Assembly: GCF_033807715.1 (NCBI RefSeq)
Contig: NC_084597.1
Span: 3,969,387-4,033,386 of the forward strand
Direction: 5' to 3'
Length of the DNA stretch: 64,000 nt
From: Cololabis saira
Lineage: Eukaryota > Chordata > Actinopteri > Beloniformes > Belonidae
Shown in pieces: positions 20,915 through 31,085 of this stretch. The first letter of the stretch is position 1, and the number at the start of each line of letters is the position of its first letter. The notes under the pieces were generated by a model. It made no database searches. It was not told the origin of the DNA and saw only the letters and a program-made list of their open reading frames with translations. A program made the position numbers and the translations under genes.

Positions 20915-22110
20915 GTTCAGTAAACCTCTAGTTAGTGTTAGTAAACCTCTAGTTAGTGTTTAGTAAACCTCTAGTTAGTGTTACTAAACCTCTAGTTAGT
21001 GTTAGTAAACCTCTAGTTAGTGTTAGTAAACCTCTAATTAGTGTTTAGTAAACCTCTAGTTAGTGTTTAACCTCTAGTTAGTGTTAGTAAACCTCTAGTT
21101 AGTGTTTAGTAAACCTCTAGTTAGTGTTAGTAAACCTCTAGTTAGTGTTAGTAAACCTCTAGTTAGTGTTTAGTAAACCTCTAGTTAGTGTTAGTAAACC
21201 TCTAGTTAGTGTTAGTAAACCTCTAGTTAGTGTTTAGTAAACCTCTAGTTAGTGTTAGTAAACCTCTAGTTAGTGTTTAGTAAACCTCTAGTTAGTGTTT
21301 AGTAAACCTCTAGTTAGTGTTAGTAAACCTCTAGTTAGTGTTAGTAAACCTCTAGTTAGTGTTAGTAAACCTCTAGTTAGTGTTTAGTAAACCTCTAGTT
21401 AGTGTTTAGTAAACCTCTAGTTAGTGTTTAGTAAACCTCTAGTTAGTGTTAGTAAACCTCTAGTTAGTGTTAGTAAACCTCTAGTTAGTGTTTAGTAAAC
21501 CTCTAGTTAGTGTTTAGTAAACCTCTAGTTAGTGTTAGTAAACCTCTAGTTAGTGTTTAGTAAACCTCTAGTTAGTGTTTAGTAAACCTCTAGTTAGTGT
21601 TAGTAAACCTCTAGTTAGTGTTAGTAAACCTCTAGTTAGTGTTTAGTAAACCTCTAGTTAGTGTTTAGTAAACCTCTAGTTAGTGTTAGTAAACCTCTAG
21701 TTAGTGTTAGTAAACCTCTAGTTAGTGTTTAGTAAACCTCTAGTTAGTGTTTAGTAAACCTCTAGTTAGTGTTTAGTAAACCTCTAGTTAGTGTTAGTAA
21801 ACCTCTAGTTAGTGTTAGTAAACCTCTAGTTAGTGTTAGTAAACCTCTAGTTAGTGTTAGTAAACCTCTAGTTAGTGTTTAGTAAACCTCTAGTTAGTGT
21901 TAGTAAACCTCTAGTTAGTGTTAGTAAACCTCTAGTTAGTGTTAGTAAACCTCTAGTTAGTGTTAGTAAACCTCTAGTTAGTGTTTAGTAAACCTCTAGT
22001 TAGTGTTTAGTAAACCTCTAGTTAGTGTTAGTAAACCTCTAGTTAGTGTTTAGTAAACCTCTAGTTAGTGTTTAGTAAACCTCTAGTTAGTGTTTAGTAA
22101 ATCCTCTAGT
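20915..22110. repeat. 21/22-bp minisatellite, about 55 units
   Basis: Unit gtaaacctctagttagtgtta (21 bp) alternates irregularly with a 22-bp version carrying an extra T (gtgttta). Units are almost identical over 1.2 kb; rare variants include one CTAATTAG unit near 21030 and a shortened unit near 21065. There are no unique spacers. The array abuts repeat copy 22110-22760. Confidence 0.97.
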
Positions 22111-22760
22111 TAGAGACTCAAAACTAAGTCCGATGACACCACCCACGAGTCTTTATGTCAAACCATTCAAACGTTATGGCAGAAAGTAGGAACTATCAGA
22201 TATGGACCAATCAGATGAAGGGGGGGTCGCGCTTTTTGGCGTCTATCGCCGTCACGGTAACGCTTTTGACTGAGAAAAGTAATGCCCATCGTCGCAGGAT
22301 GGAGACGCACATTTTGATGTATAACACACCTGGGTGCACGTTACGGTTCGGGCCGTATTAACGGCCGAAGAAATGGCATAAATTTCGCCAAAATTACACG
22401 ATTAATTCAAAATGGCCGACTTCCTGTTTGGTTTCGGCCATGACGCCAAGAGACTTTTCTTTAAGTTGCAACATGATACAGGTGTGTAGTGATTTTCGTG
22501 CATGTACGTCAAACCGTATCGTGGGGCTTGAGGCACAAAGTTTTCAAGGGGGCGCTGTTGAGCCATTTTGTCACACCCATTAATGCAAACCATTAAATAT
22601 AAAAAATTTTGCCAGGCCTGGGTTGGTGCAAAATTTGGTGACTTTTGGGGCACGTTTAGGGGGAAAAAAGGCCCTCCTTTCATCGGAAGAAAAACAAGGA
22701 TAAAAACAAAAACTCCTACAGATACAATAGGGCCTTCGCACTGTCAGTGCTTGGGCCCTA
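22110..22760 (+). mobile_element. GGGCCCGAG repeat, truncated copy
   Basis: Runs from gagactcaaaactaagtccg to the family terminus ctgtcagtgcttgggcccta. The far end is missing and replaced by the minisatellite. It is collinear with 55990-56634 and inverse to 11728-12300. Confidence 0.75.
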
Positions 22761-23163
22761 ATCATCCGATGATACTAGGCCTGGGACGATAACAAATTTA
22801 GCTGGACGATATATTGTCCCACAAATTATTGACGATAAACGATATTATTGTCGACATTGTCGAAACCAAAATAAGCACTTATGTAATGTAATGACGTGCG
22901 GGACCCGCCCGGGGACCTCCGCACCCCTTGCAGAAACCGCCACTCCCCAAACAGCAGCTCTCACCCGCGGGTAGGGCTGCAACGATTCGTCGACGTTGTG
23001 GACAAAAATCGATAATCAAAATTGTCGACAATGAATTCCATTGTCGACAATAGTCGCCAGACGTGTTTTTCCAACGCAGTGAGGCGTCTCACTTCAATAC
23101 GTTCTCTGCCGAGAGTCGCGCATGCGCGATAGCGTCTCTGCCGAGCGGTAGCGGGTAAACAGA

Positions 23164-23414
23164 ATGACGGCGTCCCGTCCTGTAGCAGCTGCATGTAGCA
23201 AAACTTCTAAAGTTTTGGAGCCTTTTAGCCTCGATACGGTAAATAAAAAGATACTTGCAAGGTTTGCAAAGCAGACCTTGCTCATCACGGGAGCACGTTG
23301 GTAATGCACGAGCATTTGAAGAGAAAGCACGTCGAGGGTGACGAGTTTCAACAAATGATACACCAGTTCAACCCAGAGAACGTCCTGCCATCCAGAACCC
23401 ATTTACCCACTTGA
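23164..23414 (+). pseudogene. BED-type zinc finger remnant of a hAT transposase
   Basis: After a frameshift near 23255 the frame reads CKVCKADLAHHGSTLVMHEH followed by LKRKH, a BED finger (C-x2-C ... H-x4-H) as in ZBED/hAT transposases. The ATG at 23164 gives MTASRPVAAACSKTSKV before the shift. A stop at 23412 ends it; the catalytic domain is missing. Confidence 0.75.
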
Positions 23415-23972
23415 TACAGAAAAAATATTAGACGTTTTATTTTATTTTTTATATAACACATTTGCCTGTCCTTAAAAAATGAAAAACAATGGATAGATGT
23501 TTATTCATTCATGGATTTATATCTGACTGATCACTGTGCCTGTCCTTGGTTTTAAATTGAACATTTTCTTAACTTTTGGTATGAACAGCGGCAAAGTTGA
23601 ATAAAATATCTACAGGACTGTCTCAGAAAATTTGAATATTGTGTTCTTTATTTCTTTATTTTCTGTAATGCAATTAAAACAACAAAAATGTCATACATTC
23701 TGGATTCATTACAAATCAACTGAAATATTGCAAGCCTTTTATTATTTTAATATTGCTGATTATGGTTTACAGTTTAAGATTTCCAGAATATTCTAATAAT
23801 TTGAGATAGGATATTTGAGTTTTCTTAAGCAGTAAGCCATGATCAGCAATATTAAAATAATAAAAGGCTTGCAATATTTCAGTTTTGTAATGAATCCAGA
23901 ATGTATGACATTTTTGCATTACAGAAAATAAAAGGACTTTATCACAATATTCTAATTTTCTGAGACAGTCCT

Positions 23973-25329
23973 TAGAGCCATATGAAATCCATTTTATTTT
24001 TTGCCCAATTCCGTTTTATTTTTTCTCAAATTCCGTTTTTTCCATTTTAATATTTCTGAATTCTGTATTTTGCTTTTTATCGTCATTTTTACCATTAAAA
24101 AAAAGTGTCTGGTAAGTGGAAATGAATAAATGTCCACAATTTAATAATATATAACAGTCCATTTAATGTTTAAAGTGCCTGAAATTAGTGAAATACTGTT
24201 CAATTACATTTTAAAGAGAAATAATAAATATATAAATATTTGCAACTTAACATGTGTAACTTTAATTACACATATTTTTCTCTCTTAAAAATAAAATAGA
24301 TTTTATTTTATTTCAAATGCTATCTTATTTTATTTCTTTACCAGCAGTTTGAATTTCCCCTTTTCTTTGTTAATTGTCTCAACACATTTTTATAATAAAT
24401 TAATATAAACACATCTTAACAATTGAACAGTTTTGCAGTTTTTCTTTCTTCCCCTGTAATAATCTTTGCGGCCCACTAGATGGCGCTCGCGGCCCAAGTG
24501 TGGGCCGCGGCCCTATGGTTAAGAATCACTGCTTTATATCATTAATGTGCAAACAGCCACAAAGTCTTGAACAAACTCTCGCCTTGCGTCTCCTGATGAG
24601 GTACTTGATGTTATGGTTGTTTGCAGGGCTGGTGTGCTTTGAGAAGCACGTTGTTTTTCCTTGTTCCTTACATGGCTTTTGGAGGCTATGTGATCGTCGC
24701 ACGTGTTTTTTCGAGTCCAGTCCACCGTATGTTGACAATATTTACAAAAAAGCTTGTTGCCTGATGCATAGAAGTCAGCGTACTGCTCTGCTCTGTATGT
24801 AGCACTTAGCGTGGAGTTCCGTAACTTTTTTGCAGACCCTAGAGGGGAGGGAGCCGCTCGCTTGGATGTCATTGTTTTTTGTGGAGCACTGTGGAAGTGG
24901 AAGTACACGCCCGTACCATTTTATTGTGAAAATCAGAGAGCTCTGTTTCCGCCCTAACACACAGCACAACTGCATGGAGGACGCTGGTCAGTTATCTTAA
25001 CTCCGTTATTATTATAGATCCATGCTTAACTCACATAAACACATTGAACATCCTGTTAAACCTTCAAATTAAAATGTAAAACCATTTGACGATCATGATG
25101 TAAACAGAAGCACGTGTGTGTTGTGTATATGCGCGTTCGCGTGCGTGGCTTAAGCTCGCTCCACCGTCTTCACTTGATTTCTAATGTTCCATTTTCTCCC
25201 GAAAACTGAATTTAAACCCAGATTAGGGCCAATTCTGTAATATTCCGCGTTTTATTCTAATTCCATTTTTATTGGTCATTTCCGCGATTCCGTCCGCGAT
25301 TCCGTTAACACGGATTTCATATGGCTCTA
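23973..25329 (-). mobile_element. innermost hAT-like element, TAGAGCCATATGAAATCC ends
   Basis: Ends tagagccatatgaaatcc and ggatttcatatggctcta are inverted repeats. A 9-bp direct repeat, gacagtcct, flanks it (23964-23972 and 25330-25338), consistent with an 8-bp hAT duplication plus one chance base. It carries a minus-strand frame similar to the CGGBP1/Charlie-type N-terminus. A separate hAT-like terminus (cagtgattcttaaccatagg, minus, ending 24532) suggests further recombination inside. Confidence 0.85.
24534..24908 (-). pseudogene. CGGBP1-like / hAT transposase N-terminal fragment
   Basis: The 124-codon frame includes a zinc-finger-like FCKYCQHTVDWTRKNTCDDH followed by IASKSH, then a Ser/Thr-rich linker and FVQDFVAVCTLM. 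This order (C-x2-C ... H-x4-H, then a D-F-V-x-x-C helix) is that of CGG-binding protein 1 and related hAT transposases. An internal Met (MTSKRAAPSP) is a likelier start than the first. The frame stops where it meets an unrelated hAT terminus, so the catalytic part is lost. Confidence 0.7.
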
Positions 25330-25867
25330 GACAGTCCTGTATTTTTCATTGAAGTTCCATCTTTCTCGTGTTTATTATCATTTGCCACATAATTAAAGTG
25401 ACATACTAAATTTAAGAAAAAATTACAAATTATCCGATTAGTCGACTAATCGTTTCAATAGTCGGTGACTAGTCGACTATTAAAATAGTCGTTAGTTGCA
25501 GCCCTACCCGCGGGGGTGAGAGGAAAAAGGGAGTGCCGTCTCCGTCGAGCCCCCCGCTTGCGCGGTGGGCGCGGCTGCCGGTGGACTCTGGTCTCCGCGC
25601 TGACCGAGTACAACTGCGCCTGCGAGGGCCGGCGGAGGCGGACGCGGACGCGCTCCCATCCACTTGGTGGATCTTGGCGGCGGACGCGCGGGGTGACGGA
25701 GCTCCGGCTCGTCCCCTCGCCGCGCGGGCGCACCCGGCAATCACATGAGCACTGAGCCGCGGGCTGGAGGGAGAGAGACGGCCGGCCTCCGGGCCGCCAC
25801 CGCCCCTCTCCTCTCCACCCGCGCTCTCCTTTATTTTTCGCCTACGACCTCAGATCAGACGAGACAG

Positions 25868-25910
<43 letters not shown>

Positions 25911-26223
25911 GGGGTCCGCGCAGTCTGCCCGGGGGATTCAACCCGAGGCTCCGCCTCCCCCCACAGATACAAAGAGTCTGAATGATTGACAAGATGGTTC
26001 ACTCCGTTCATTCGTTCATTTTTTTCCGCTAAGGAACAAACGCTCCCAGGTGCTAAGACCAATGCACAGAGTGAGCCCTCTTGTCATCCAGTGTGTTTGG
26101 AGGCCGGAGACGAAGAAAACAAACAGGCGTGCATATGGCCATTTGTCGAGGCCGGAAACATTATCAAGTCCATTTTCATTTATCGTGCGATTAATTGATT
26201 TATTGATTATCGTCCCAGGCCTA

Positions 26224-26800
26224 CAGAAGGTGATACATCGCCACGTAAGCTGAATTGATCACTTGAGGAACATTAGATGAATGGATGTGTAAAAGTAGAT
26301 GTCACTGTTGTATGTGATGACAAGAAACAAGTTCTGCACAGTGGAAGAATCAATTTTTGGTTCTACCCCATGATTTTGTTTTTTTCGTCGGATGGATGGG
26401 CGTCTGTTATACTTTATCATTTGTGAGCACTGAAATTGAAAGCACTGAAATTGAAAACCACAAATCATGTTTCGGCGTGGGGGGGGCGGATTTCAATACA
26501 GGCTTTTTGAAAGCGGGAACAGCTCTCCCTGAGCACGCCGAGCCGTGCCTGGTCCATTAGGCGTTTCTTTTAACAAAACTAACCACACAAATGACATATT
26601 ATTTTTTCAGTACTCAGCAACAGCGTGACACTCATCCTGCATGAAGGTCAATTGCGTTGCAATTACGGTTGGAAACAAAACAAACAGTGGCGAACAAACA
26701 CCAGCAGCTGCTGCTGTAACATATTTCTCTTTTGTAAAGGTAATTTCAACACATCACAACTTTGATAAAAATGAACTTCCCAATCAGTGGGTATTTTTTA
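26224..26800. other. intronic sequence, unrecognised
   Basis: No exon or named repeat. A short direct repeat gcactgaaattgaaa occurs twice at 26428-26456, and a G-run lies near 26480. Confidence 0.4.
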
Positions 26801-26804
26801 GTTT

Positions 26805-26905
26805 AGTTTAGTTTATTGGTCCTTTCAATTTCCACAACACAAATAACCTGTAAAGTACAGGTGTAAATCGTCAGTGTAATACAAAAAAATATATATAATT
26901 TTTTT

Positions 26906-26980
<75 letters not shown>

Positions 26981-27130
26981 ACACACACACAATTTTAACT
27001 AAAAACCAAGGACCAAAAGCTGTAGACTGACACCTACCCTTTTCACAAGAAAAAAGAAAGGGAAAAAAAAGAAATGTTAGCTTTTAAAAACTAGTGCATT
27101 TAGGATTTAGAGAATAAAACAAAATACATA
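26805..27130 (-). mobile_element. LINE 3' end, antisense, with TA array
   Basis: Antisense copy reading (complement) from ctttcttttttccc-type sequence through ttttggtccttggtttttag to a 3' end with gaaaggaccaataaactaa. A TA array (26909-26976) sits inside. An inverted second copy is at 27440-28555, making a large inverted repeat. Confidence 0.65.
26909..26976. repeat. TA microsatellite
   Basis: About 34 TA units within the LINE 3' end, passing into a short CA tract. Confidence 0.95.
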
Positions 27131-27439
27131 AATAAATCCATATGAGAAGTTGCCCGAGTATAAACAAAATAACTGTACACAAACATACAGCATGTTTCAC
27201 ATGTCATTACTAAATATCATTCAATACAGTATATATATATATACTGTAAGCACATACACATACCTACACACGCATACTGTATACATACATGCATCGTTGT
27301 TTAACGTTGGTTCTTGCCTTTGTTTCCCTGAACATAAATGTTCCTCTTAGTTCATATTGGCTAACTCTGCTTCTGAATACTGTCAGGAATTGTTTTATTG
27401 TTGATTTTAAACATAAAATCTCTTAATTTAAAACTTACA

Positions 27440-28385
27440 CATAAACAAAAATTACACTTTTGCTGTTGTTTCTTGTAAAAAGGGTAGGCTTCATAAGCTT
27501 AGGGTCTACACCAGGGGTGTCAAACTCATTTTTCTTGGCGGGCCGGATTTGACCAGTTTTTTTCTCGCGGGCCGCACGCTCAAAATAACAAAAACGGTGC
27601 GGAAATTGTTTTCTCTAATTCTTTTTTTTACTATTGTTATCTAATCCAATATCAGTTTAGTTAATTTTAAAGGAAATATGCACTTTGTTTACACTCTAAT
27701 TATGTAAAATATATTTCTTCAGGATCTTTTCTTGAAATTTCTAGTTTTTTTTCAAATTATGTAAGATACTTTTAATATCATTTTACAAAGATAAACAGAA
27801 ACAAGTGTGTTTTTTTTATATTTTGCTTTTTCATAGGAAATTTAATTAAAAGCTAAATCTTTCTTATCCGAGAGTGTTTCTTTGTGATTTAGAGATTTTT
27901 CCAGTACAATTAAGTGTATTTATTTTTTAAATTGGCGCAGATATTTACGCCAGTGTGCCGAAAAAGTCAGCACTTCTTTTTTAACTGTTTTACTTTGTCA
28001 CTATCCTCGTATTCAAAACTGAAATTCTCCCAATAAATATCTTCTATCATCTTTTTTAGTAGTGATATTTTTCCTGCGAAAATATATAATAGTAGTCAGT
28101 TAATAAAAATAAACGACCGTCTACAAAGAAATAAAATCGGCAAATGTATTCTAGAAAACTAAAAAAACTAAAAAAACGGCTTTATTTGTGGAATAACGAT
28201 GGATTTGTAGAAGAAATATATTATTGGATATGCTGCGATTAATGGCAATTATTTATGCATTCCTTTTTAGTAAATTAACATTTTTTTTTTTTTGCGTTGG
28301 AAACTTCTCTCAGGCTGCACATTTGACACCCCTGGTTTATATCTTTTGGTCCTTGGTTTTTAGTTAAAATTGTATATATATATAT

Positions 28386-28461
<76 letters not shown>

Positions 28462-28555
28462 TAACAAATGTATATATTTTGTATGTATTACACTGACGAT
28501 TTGTGTTATTTGTGTTGTGGAAATTGAAAGGACCAATAAACTAAGCTAAAGAGAT
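27440..28555 (+). mobile_element. LINE 3' end, sense, split by hAT MITE
   Basis: The left part includes aaaaagggtaggcttcataa and the right part cttttggtccttggttttta through gaaaggaccaataaactaag. It is interrupted by 27512-28334 and contains a TA/CATA array at 28374-28460. It matches 26805-27130 in inverse orientation. Confidence 0.65.
27512..28334. mobile_element. hAT MITE, CAGGGGTGTCAAACTCA family
   Basis: Ends caggggtgtcaaactca and atttgacacccctg are inverted. Flanks gtctacac (27504-27511) and gtttatat (28335-28342) match at five of eight positions, the differences all being C-to-T. The antisense LINE copy near 27025 (complement gtctacagcttttgg) is the empty site. It has no coding capacity. 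Confidence 0.85.
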
Positions 28556-28681
28556 GTAAAGAAAGAATGGATGGGGGGGGGGGGTAAGACTGTTAAGTCA
28601 AAAGTTGTTGAGAAATGTCCTTTAAAATAATATCCTGTGTGTGAATAAAAAATCAATAAAGATATTGTTAAAAAAAAAAAC
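28556..28681 (+). mobile_element. short LINE 3' tail next to exon B
   Basis: Sequence ending caataaagatattgtt and an A-run (28670-28681) looks like the last ~125 bp of an L1-type insertion. It lies about 60 bp from the exon B splice donor. A 12-G run occurs at about 28574. Confidence 0.45.
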
Positions 28682-28740
28682 ATTTTTTTGGACACTTTGT
28701 TGACTTTTGTGCGAAGATTTAACGAGCTTGTTTTACTTAC

Positions 28741-28887
28741 CGTCCGCTACAAAGTGCTCGGGCACGTGCAGCGTGACCTTGACGGTGAGGGGGCAGGAGT
28801 CCTGCGTGGCGTACACGATGGCACTGACACATGTGCTGATGGTTATCAGAGTCAGGGTCACCTTATTCAGAGGACTGTGAGAGTGGC
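28741..28887 (-). CDS. astn2: astrotactin exon B (transmembrane segment)
   Basis: This 147-bp minus-strand exon encodes HSHSPLNKVTLTLITIST, CVSAIVYATQDSCPLTVK and VTLHVPEHFVAD, in phase 1 at both ends. The acceptor is ctccagctccag and the donor GACG|GTAAGT is strong. The hydrophobic run VTLTLITISTCVSAIVYA is the second membrane-spanning segment of astrotactins, after which the chain becomes extracellular/luminal. The junction with exon C re-forms Ala-Asp-Gly-Ser-Ser, and the junction with exon A re-forms Ser-Lys-Gly-His. The TVKVTLHVPEHF stretch is highly characteristic of the family. Confidence 0.9.
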
Positions 28888-29330
28888 CTGGAGCTGGAGA
28901 AGACGAGGAACAAACATCAGGATAAAGAGTATCACAACCCCCATATCTATTCTTATGTCACAAGAACACAATACAAACAAATCATGTGAGGCTTCAGCCT
29001 CTGAGCCTTTATCAGTCCTTGACGTTGCACTTCCTCGTACTGATTTATGAATCTGCATAGAGAACAGGAATGTGATGTATGATCTCAGCGGCACCGACGG
29101 GGCTACGGTTGTTTTGGTTATTCCCTATTCCCGAGCCGAGATACAGGGAATTAGCTGCTTAAACTTTAGCTGCGTCCGATATTCTATCCTTCCTCCCTAA
29201 TGAGTAGCAAAAACAGTATGTGAGATTTTTTAGTGCGTCCAAAACATTAGTACGTACACAATAGTATGCGCTACTCACCCACTCTGCAGCGAGTAAAATT
29301 ACTTCCCTCAGGTAGATGGTATAGTGTACC
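28888..29330. other. intron between exons A and B, proximal part
   Basis: Unique sequence plus a partial MITE-like segment at 29168-29275 (gctgcgtccgatattcta; tagtatgcgctactcac) seen widely in fish genomes. The whole intron spans 28888-36878. Confidence 0.5.
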
Positions 29331-30026
29331 CAGAGGTGTCTTCAGTATTCACATTCATTACTCAGGTAGAAGTATAGATACTAGAGTTTAAAAATACTCC
29401 TGTAGAAGTTGAAGTATCAACTCAAGTTTTTCACTCAAGTAAAAGTATAAAAGTACTGGTTTCAAAACTACTTAAAGTATAAAAGTAAAAGTAATGTAAG
29501 GGGGAAAAAAGCCATTAAGGACAAAAGCCATTGAAAATGAATGTATCTTAGTATAATGCAAATATATTAAAGAAGCATATATGTGTACTATTGAGCATTA
29601 ACATGTGTTAATATAAATATATTAAAGAAGCATATATGTGTACTATTGAGCATTAACATGTGTTAATATAAATATATTAAAGAAGCATATATGTGTACTA
29701 TTGAGCATTAACATGTGTTTCAGAGAGCAGCAGATATGATGACTAGTTGCCTATAAGTATTGTAATGGTGCAAAAAGTCAAACTTCAGAGGCATGTTATC
29801 ATTTATCCTAACCTTTATTGGAATGTACATCCAAGTTTAGTTGCAGGAATCTGAGGGAACGGATGTAAGAACAAAACTGGACAAGAACATCTGAAACAAC
29901 CACAACCAAATTCACTCTATCCGGATGGAGCAATTTAACTGGATAGTTTTTTTTAAAGGCCGAAATGAAATAGAGTAACGAGGCTGTTTTTAAAATGTAA
30001 GGAGTAAAAAGTACAGATAATTGCGT
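29331..30026. mobile_element. hAT MITE, CAGAGGTGTC family, right end lost
   Basis: The left end cagaggtgtcttcagtattc matches the intact copy at 60006-60740. The copy breaks off at about 30026 into a GGAT repeat. It contains a 55-bp tandem triplication (29554-29718) present only once in the other copy. Confidence 0.8.
29554..29718. repeat. 55-bp tandem triplication
   Basis: Three units of aaatatattaaagaagcata ... gagcattaacatgtgt at 29554, 29609 and 29664. The first differs at two bases (taatgcaaat versus taatataaat). Confidence 0.95.
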
Positions 30027-30070
30027 GATGATGGATGGATGGATGGATGGTTGGATGGATGATGGATGGA
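30027..30070. repeat. GGAT microsatellite
   Basis: About ten imperfect GGAT units (gatggatggatggatgg), forming the boundary with the truncated hAT MITE. Confidence 0.9.
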
Positions 30071-30109
30071 ACTGATCTCAACACTCTAAATACTGAGGAG
30101 TTTGTAATG

Positions 30110-30449
30110 TACGGAAGAGTATTGGGGCCAGGCAAGAGAAAAAAAATTGAGAGTGGAAGATTTTTTTTTAATGTGCACTTCGAGAAAAAATACAAAATGT
30201 CGAGAAAAAAGTTGAAATGTCGAGATTGTTGAAATACAATTTCGAGAAAAAAGTAGAAATTTCGCCTTTTTTCTCAACATTTCGACTTTTTTCTCAACAT
30301 TTCGACTTTATTCACAAAATTTCGACTTTTTTCTCGACATTTCGACTTTTTTCTTGAAGTGCATAATGAAAAAAAAATCTTCCTCCTCTAAAATATATAA
30401 ATATATTTGTATTTTATTTTCTCCTGCCTGGCCCTAATACTCTTCCGTA
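30110..30449. mobile_element. AAGTCG-array MITE, complete short copy
   Basis: Inverted ends tacggaagagtattggggcc and ggccctaatactcttccgta. The word gtaatg flanks both ends (30104-30109 and 30450-30455), a possible 6-bp target duplication. The interior holds about nine gagaaaaaagtcgaaat-type words, switching strand near 30265. Confidence 0.85.
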
Positions 30450-30455
30450 GTAATG

Positions 30456-31080
30456 TTACCTTGTTTTTCGAGCGTCGACATATTTTGAACAAAAGCCTTT
30501 CCGAGGCAGTTAACCTTGTGTTGCTGCGATAACTCCCTCAGTTGGAGGCAGGCAAACTTTTTCCCTCCGAAAATAGAATGTGGGTCTTATCAGTCCAATA
30601 TGCAATTTGCAAATGATGAAAAAGATTAAAGTGGAACAAGGGCATGTCATTGAAATGTCAAGACTACTTAATTTAATCAATAATCCTCTAAACTAGTGGC
30701 AGGAGACCTGAATGAAACCTTGAGAGAAGTTTGGAGGCAGCTCAAGGTGAGAACTGAAGTTGGTGTGGGGGGAATCCGCCCGGACCGGATCAGGGAAACG
30801 CCGCTAGCTAATCCCCGCGGGGTCGGGGGGGATGTCACCGGGGCCTCCGAACGGGTCCCTCAATTACTGTAAAAGCTTACTGAGTGGACTGAAGGATGTA
30901 GGCTCACGGTGGCAAACACTCCCATTACCAACTAAACAAACATGAACACGGACGGCAGACAAACTTTGTTTACTGGACCCACAAAGTGTGTCGGGTGCAA
31001 TAAAAGGAAATATAAATATACTCTATTTTCATTTTACAAAAAAAAGCCATAAGAATAATTAGTAGAAAACAATATAGTCA
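30456..31080. other. unique intronic sequence
   Basis: No repeat recognised. A GC-rich island at 30760-30860 (gccgctagctaatccccgcg) stands out against AT-rich surroundings, but no coding signal is seen. Confidence 0.4.
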
Positions 31081-31085
31081 TCCTT

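Larger units (their letters stand above)
23613..25339. mobile_element. Tc1/mariner-type MITE split by another insertion
   Basis: Ends caggactgtctcagaaaat and (g)acagtcctg are flanked by TA (23611-23612 and 25340-25341). Long inverted arms contain gcaagccttttattatttta and its complement. A complete copy is at 43111-43478. It is interrupted near its right end by the element at 23973-25329. Confidence 0.85.
22972..25506 (+). mobile_element. hAT element with BED-finger remnant, TAGGGCTGCAAC ends
   Basis: Inverted ends tagggctgcaacgattcg and gttgcagcccta delimit 2,535 bp. The perfect 8-bp duplication cccgcggg flanks it (22964-22971 and 25507-25514). It landed in the ITS2-like sequence. It holds a broken BED zinc finger (23164-23414) and the nested insertion 23613-25339. 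Confidence 0.92.
22888..25960 (+). pseudogene. ITS2/28S ribosomal DNA fragment, interrupted and deleted
   Basis: At 25849-25908 the sequence reads ctacgacctcagatcagacg, then cccgctgaatttaagcatat and aagcggaggaaaagaaact, the start of vertebrate 28S rRNA. It jumps directly to ggggtccgcgcagtctgccc and gggggattcaacccg (25910-25946), which belong several hundred bases further into 28S (D2 region), so an internal deletion is inferred. The GC-rich sequence before it (25515-25848), continuing at 22888-22971 across the nested hAT, looks like ITS2. No 5.8S was found. It is non-functional and lies inside a transposon. Confidence 0.8.
22776..26223. mobile_element. outer hAT-like element of a four-level nest
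   Basis: Inverted ends taggcctgggacgat (22776) and atcgtcccaggccta (ending 26223) delimit 3,448 bp. The left arm includes gacgataaacgatattattg and the right arm cgattaattgatttattgat, typical of this hAT MITE style. No clear 8-bp duplication was found at its edges. Inside are ribosomal DNA-like sequence and the insertion at 22972-25506. Without insertions it would be about 0.9 kb. Confidence 0.75.

Noticed and set aside
20915..22110. Regular repeats resembling a CRISPR array
   Set aside because: Units are contiguous with no unique spacers, and the genome is a vertebrate; it is a minisatellite.
25850..25960. Functional 28S rRNA gene
   Set aside because: Only the first ~60 bases and a D2 piece are present, with an internal deletion and transposon flanks.
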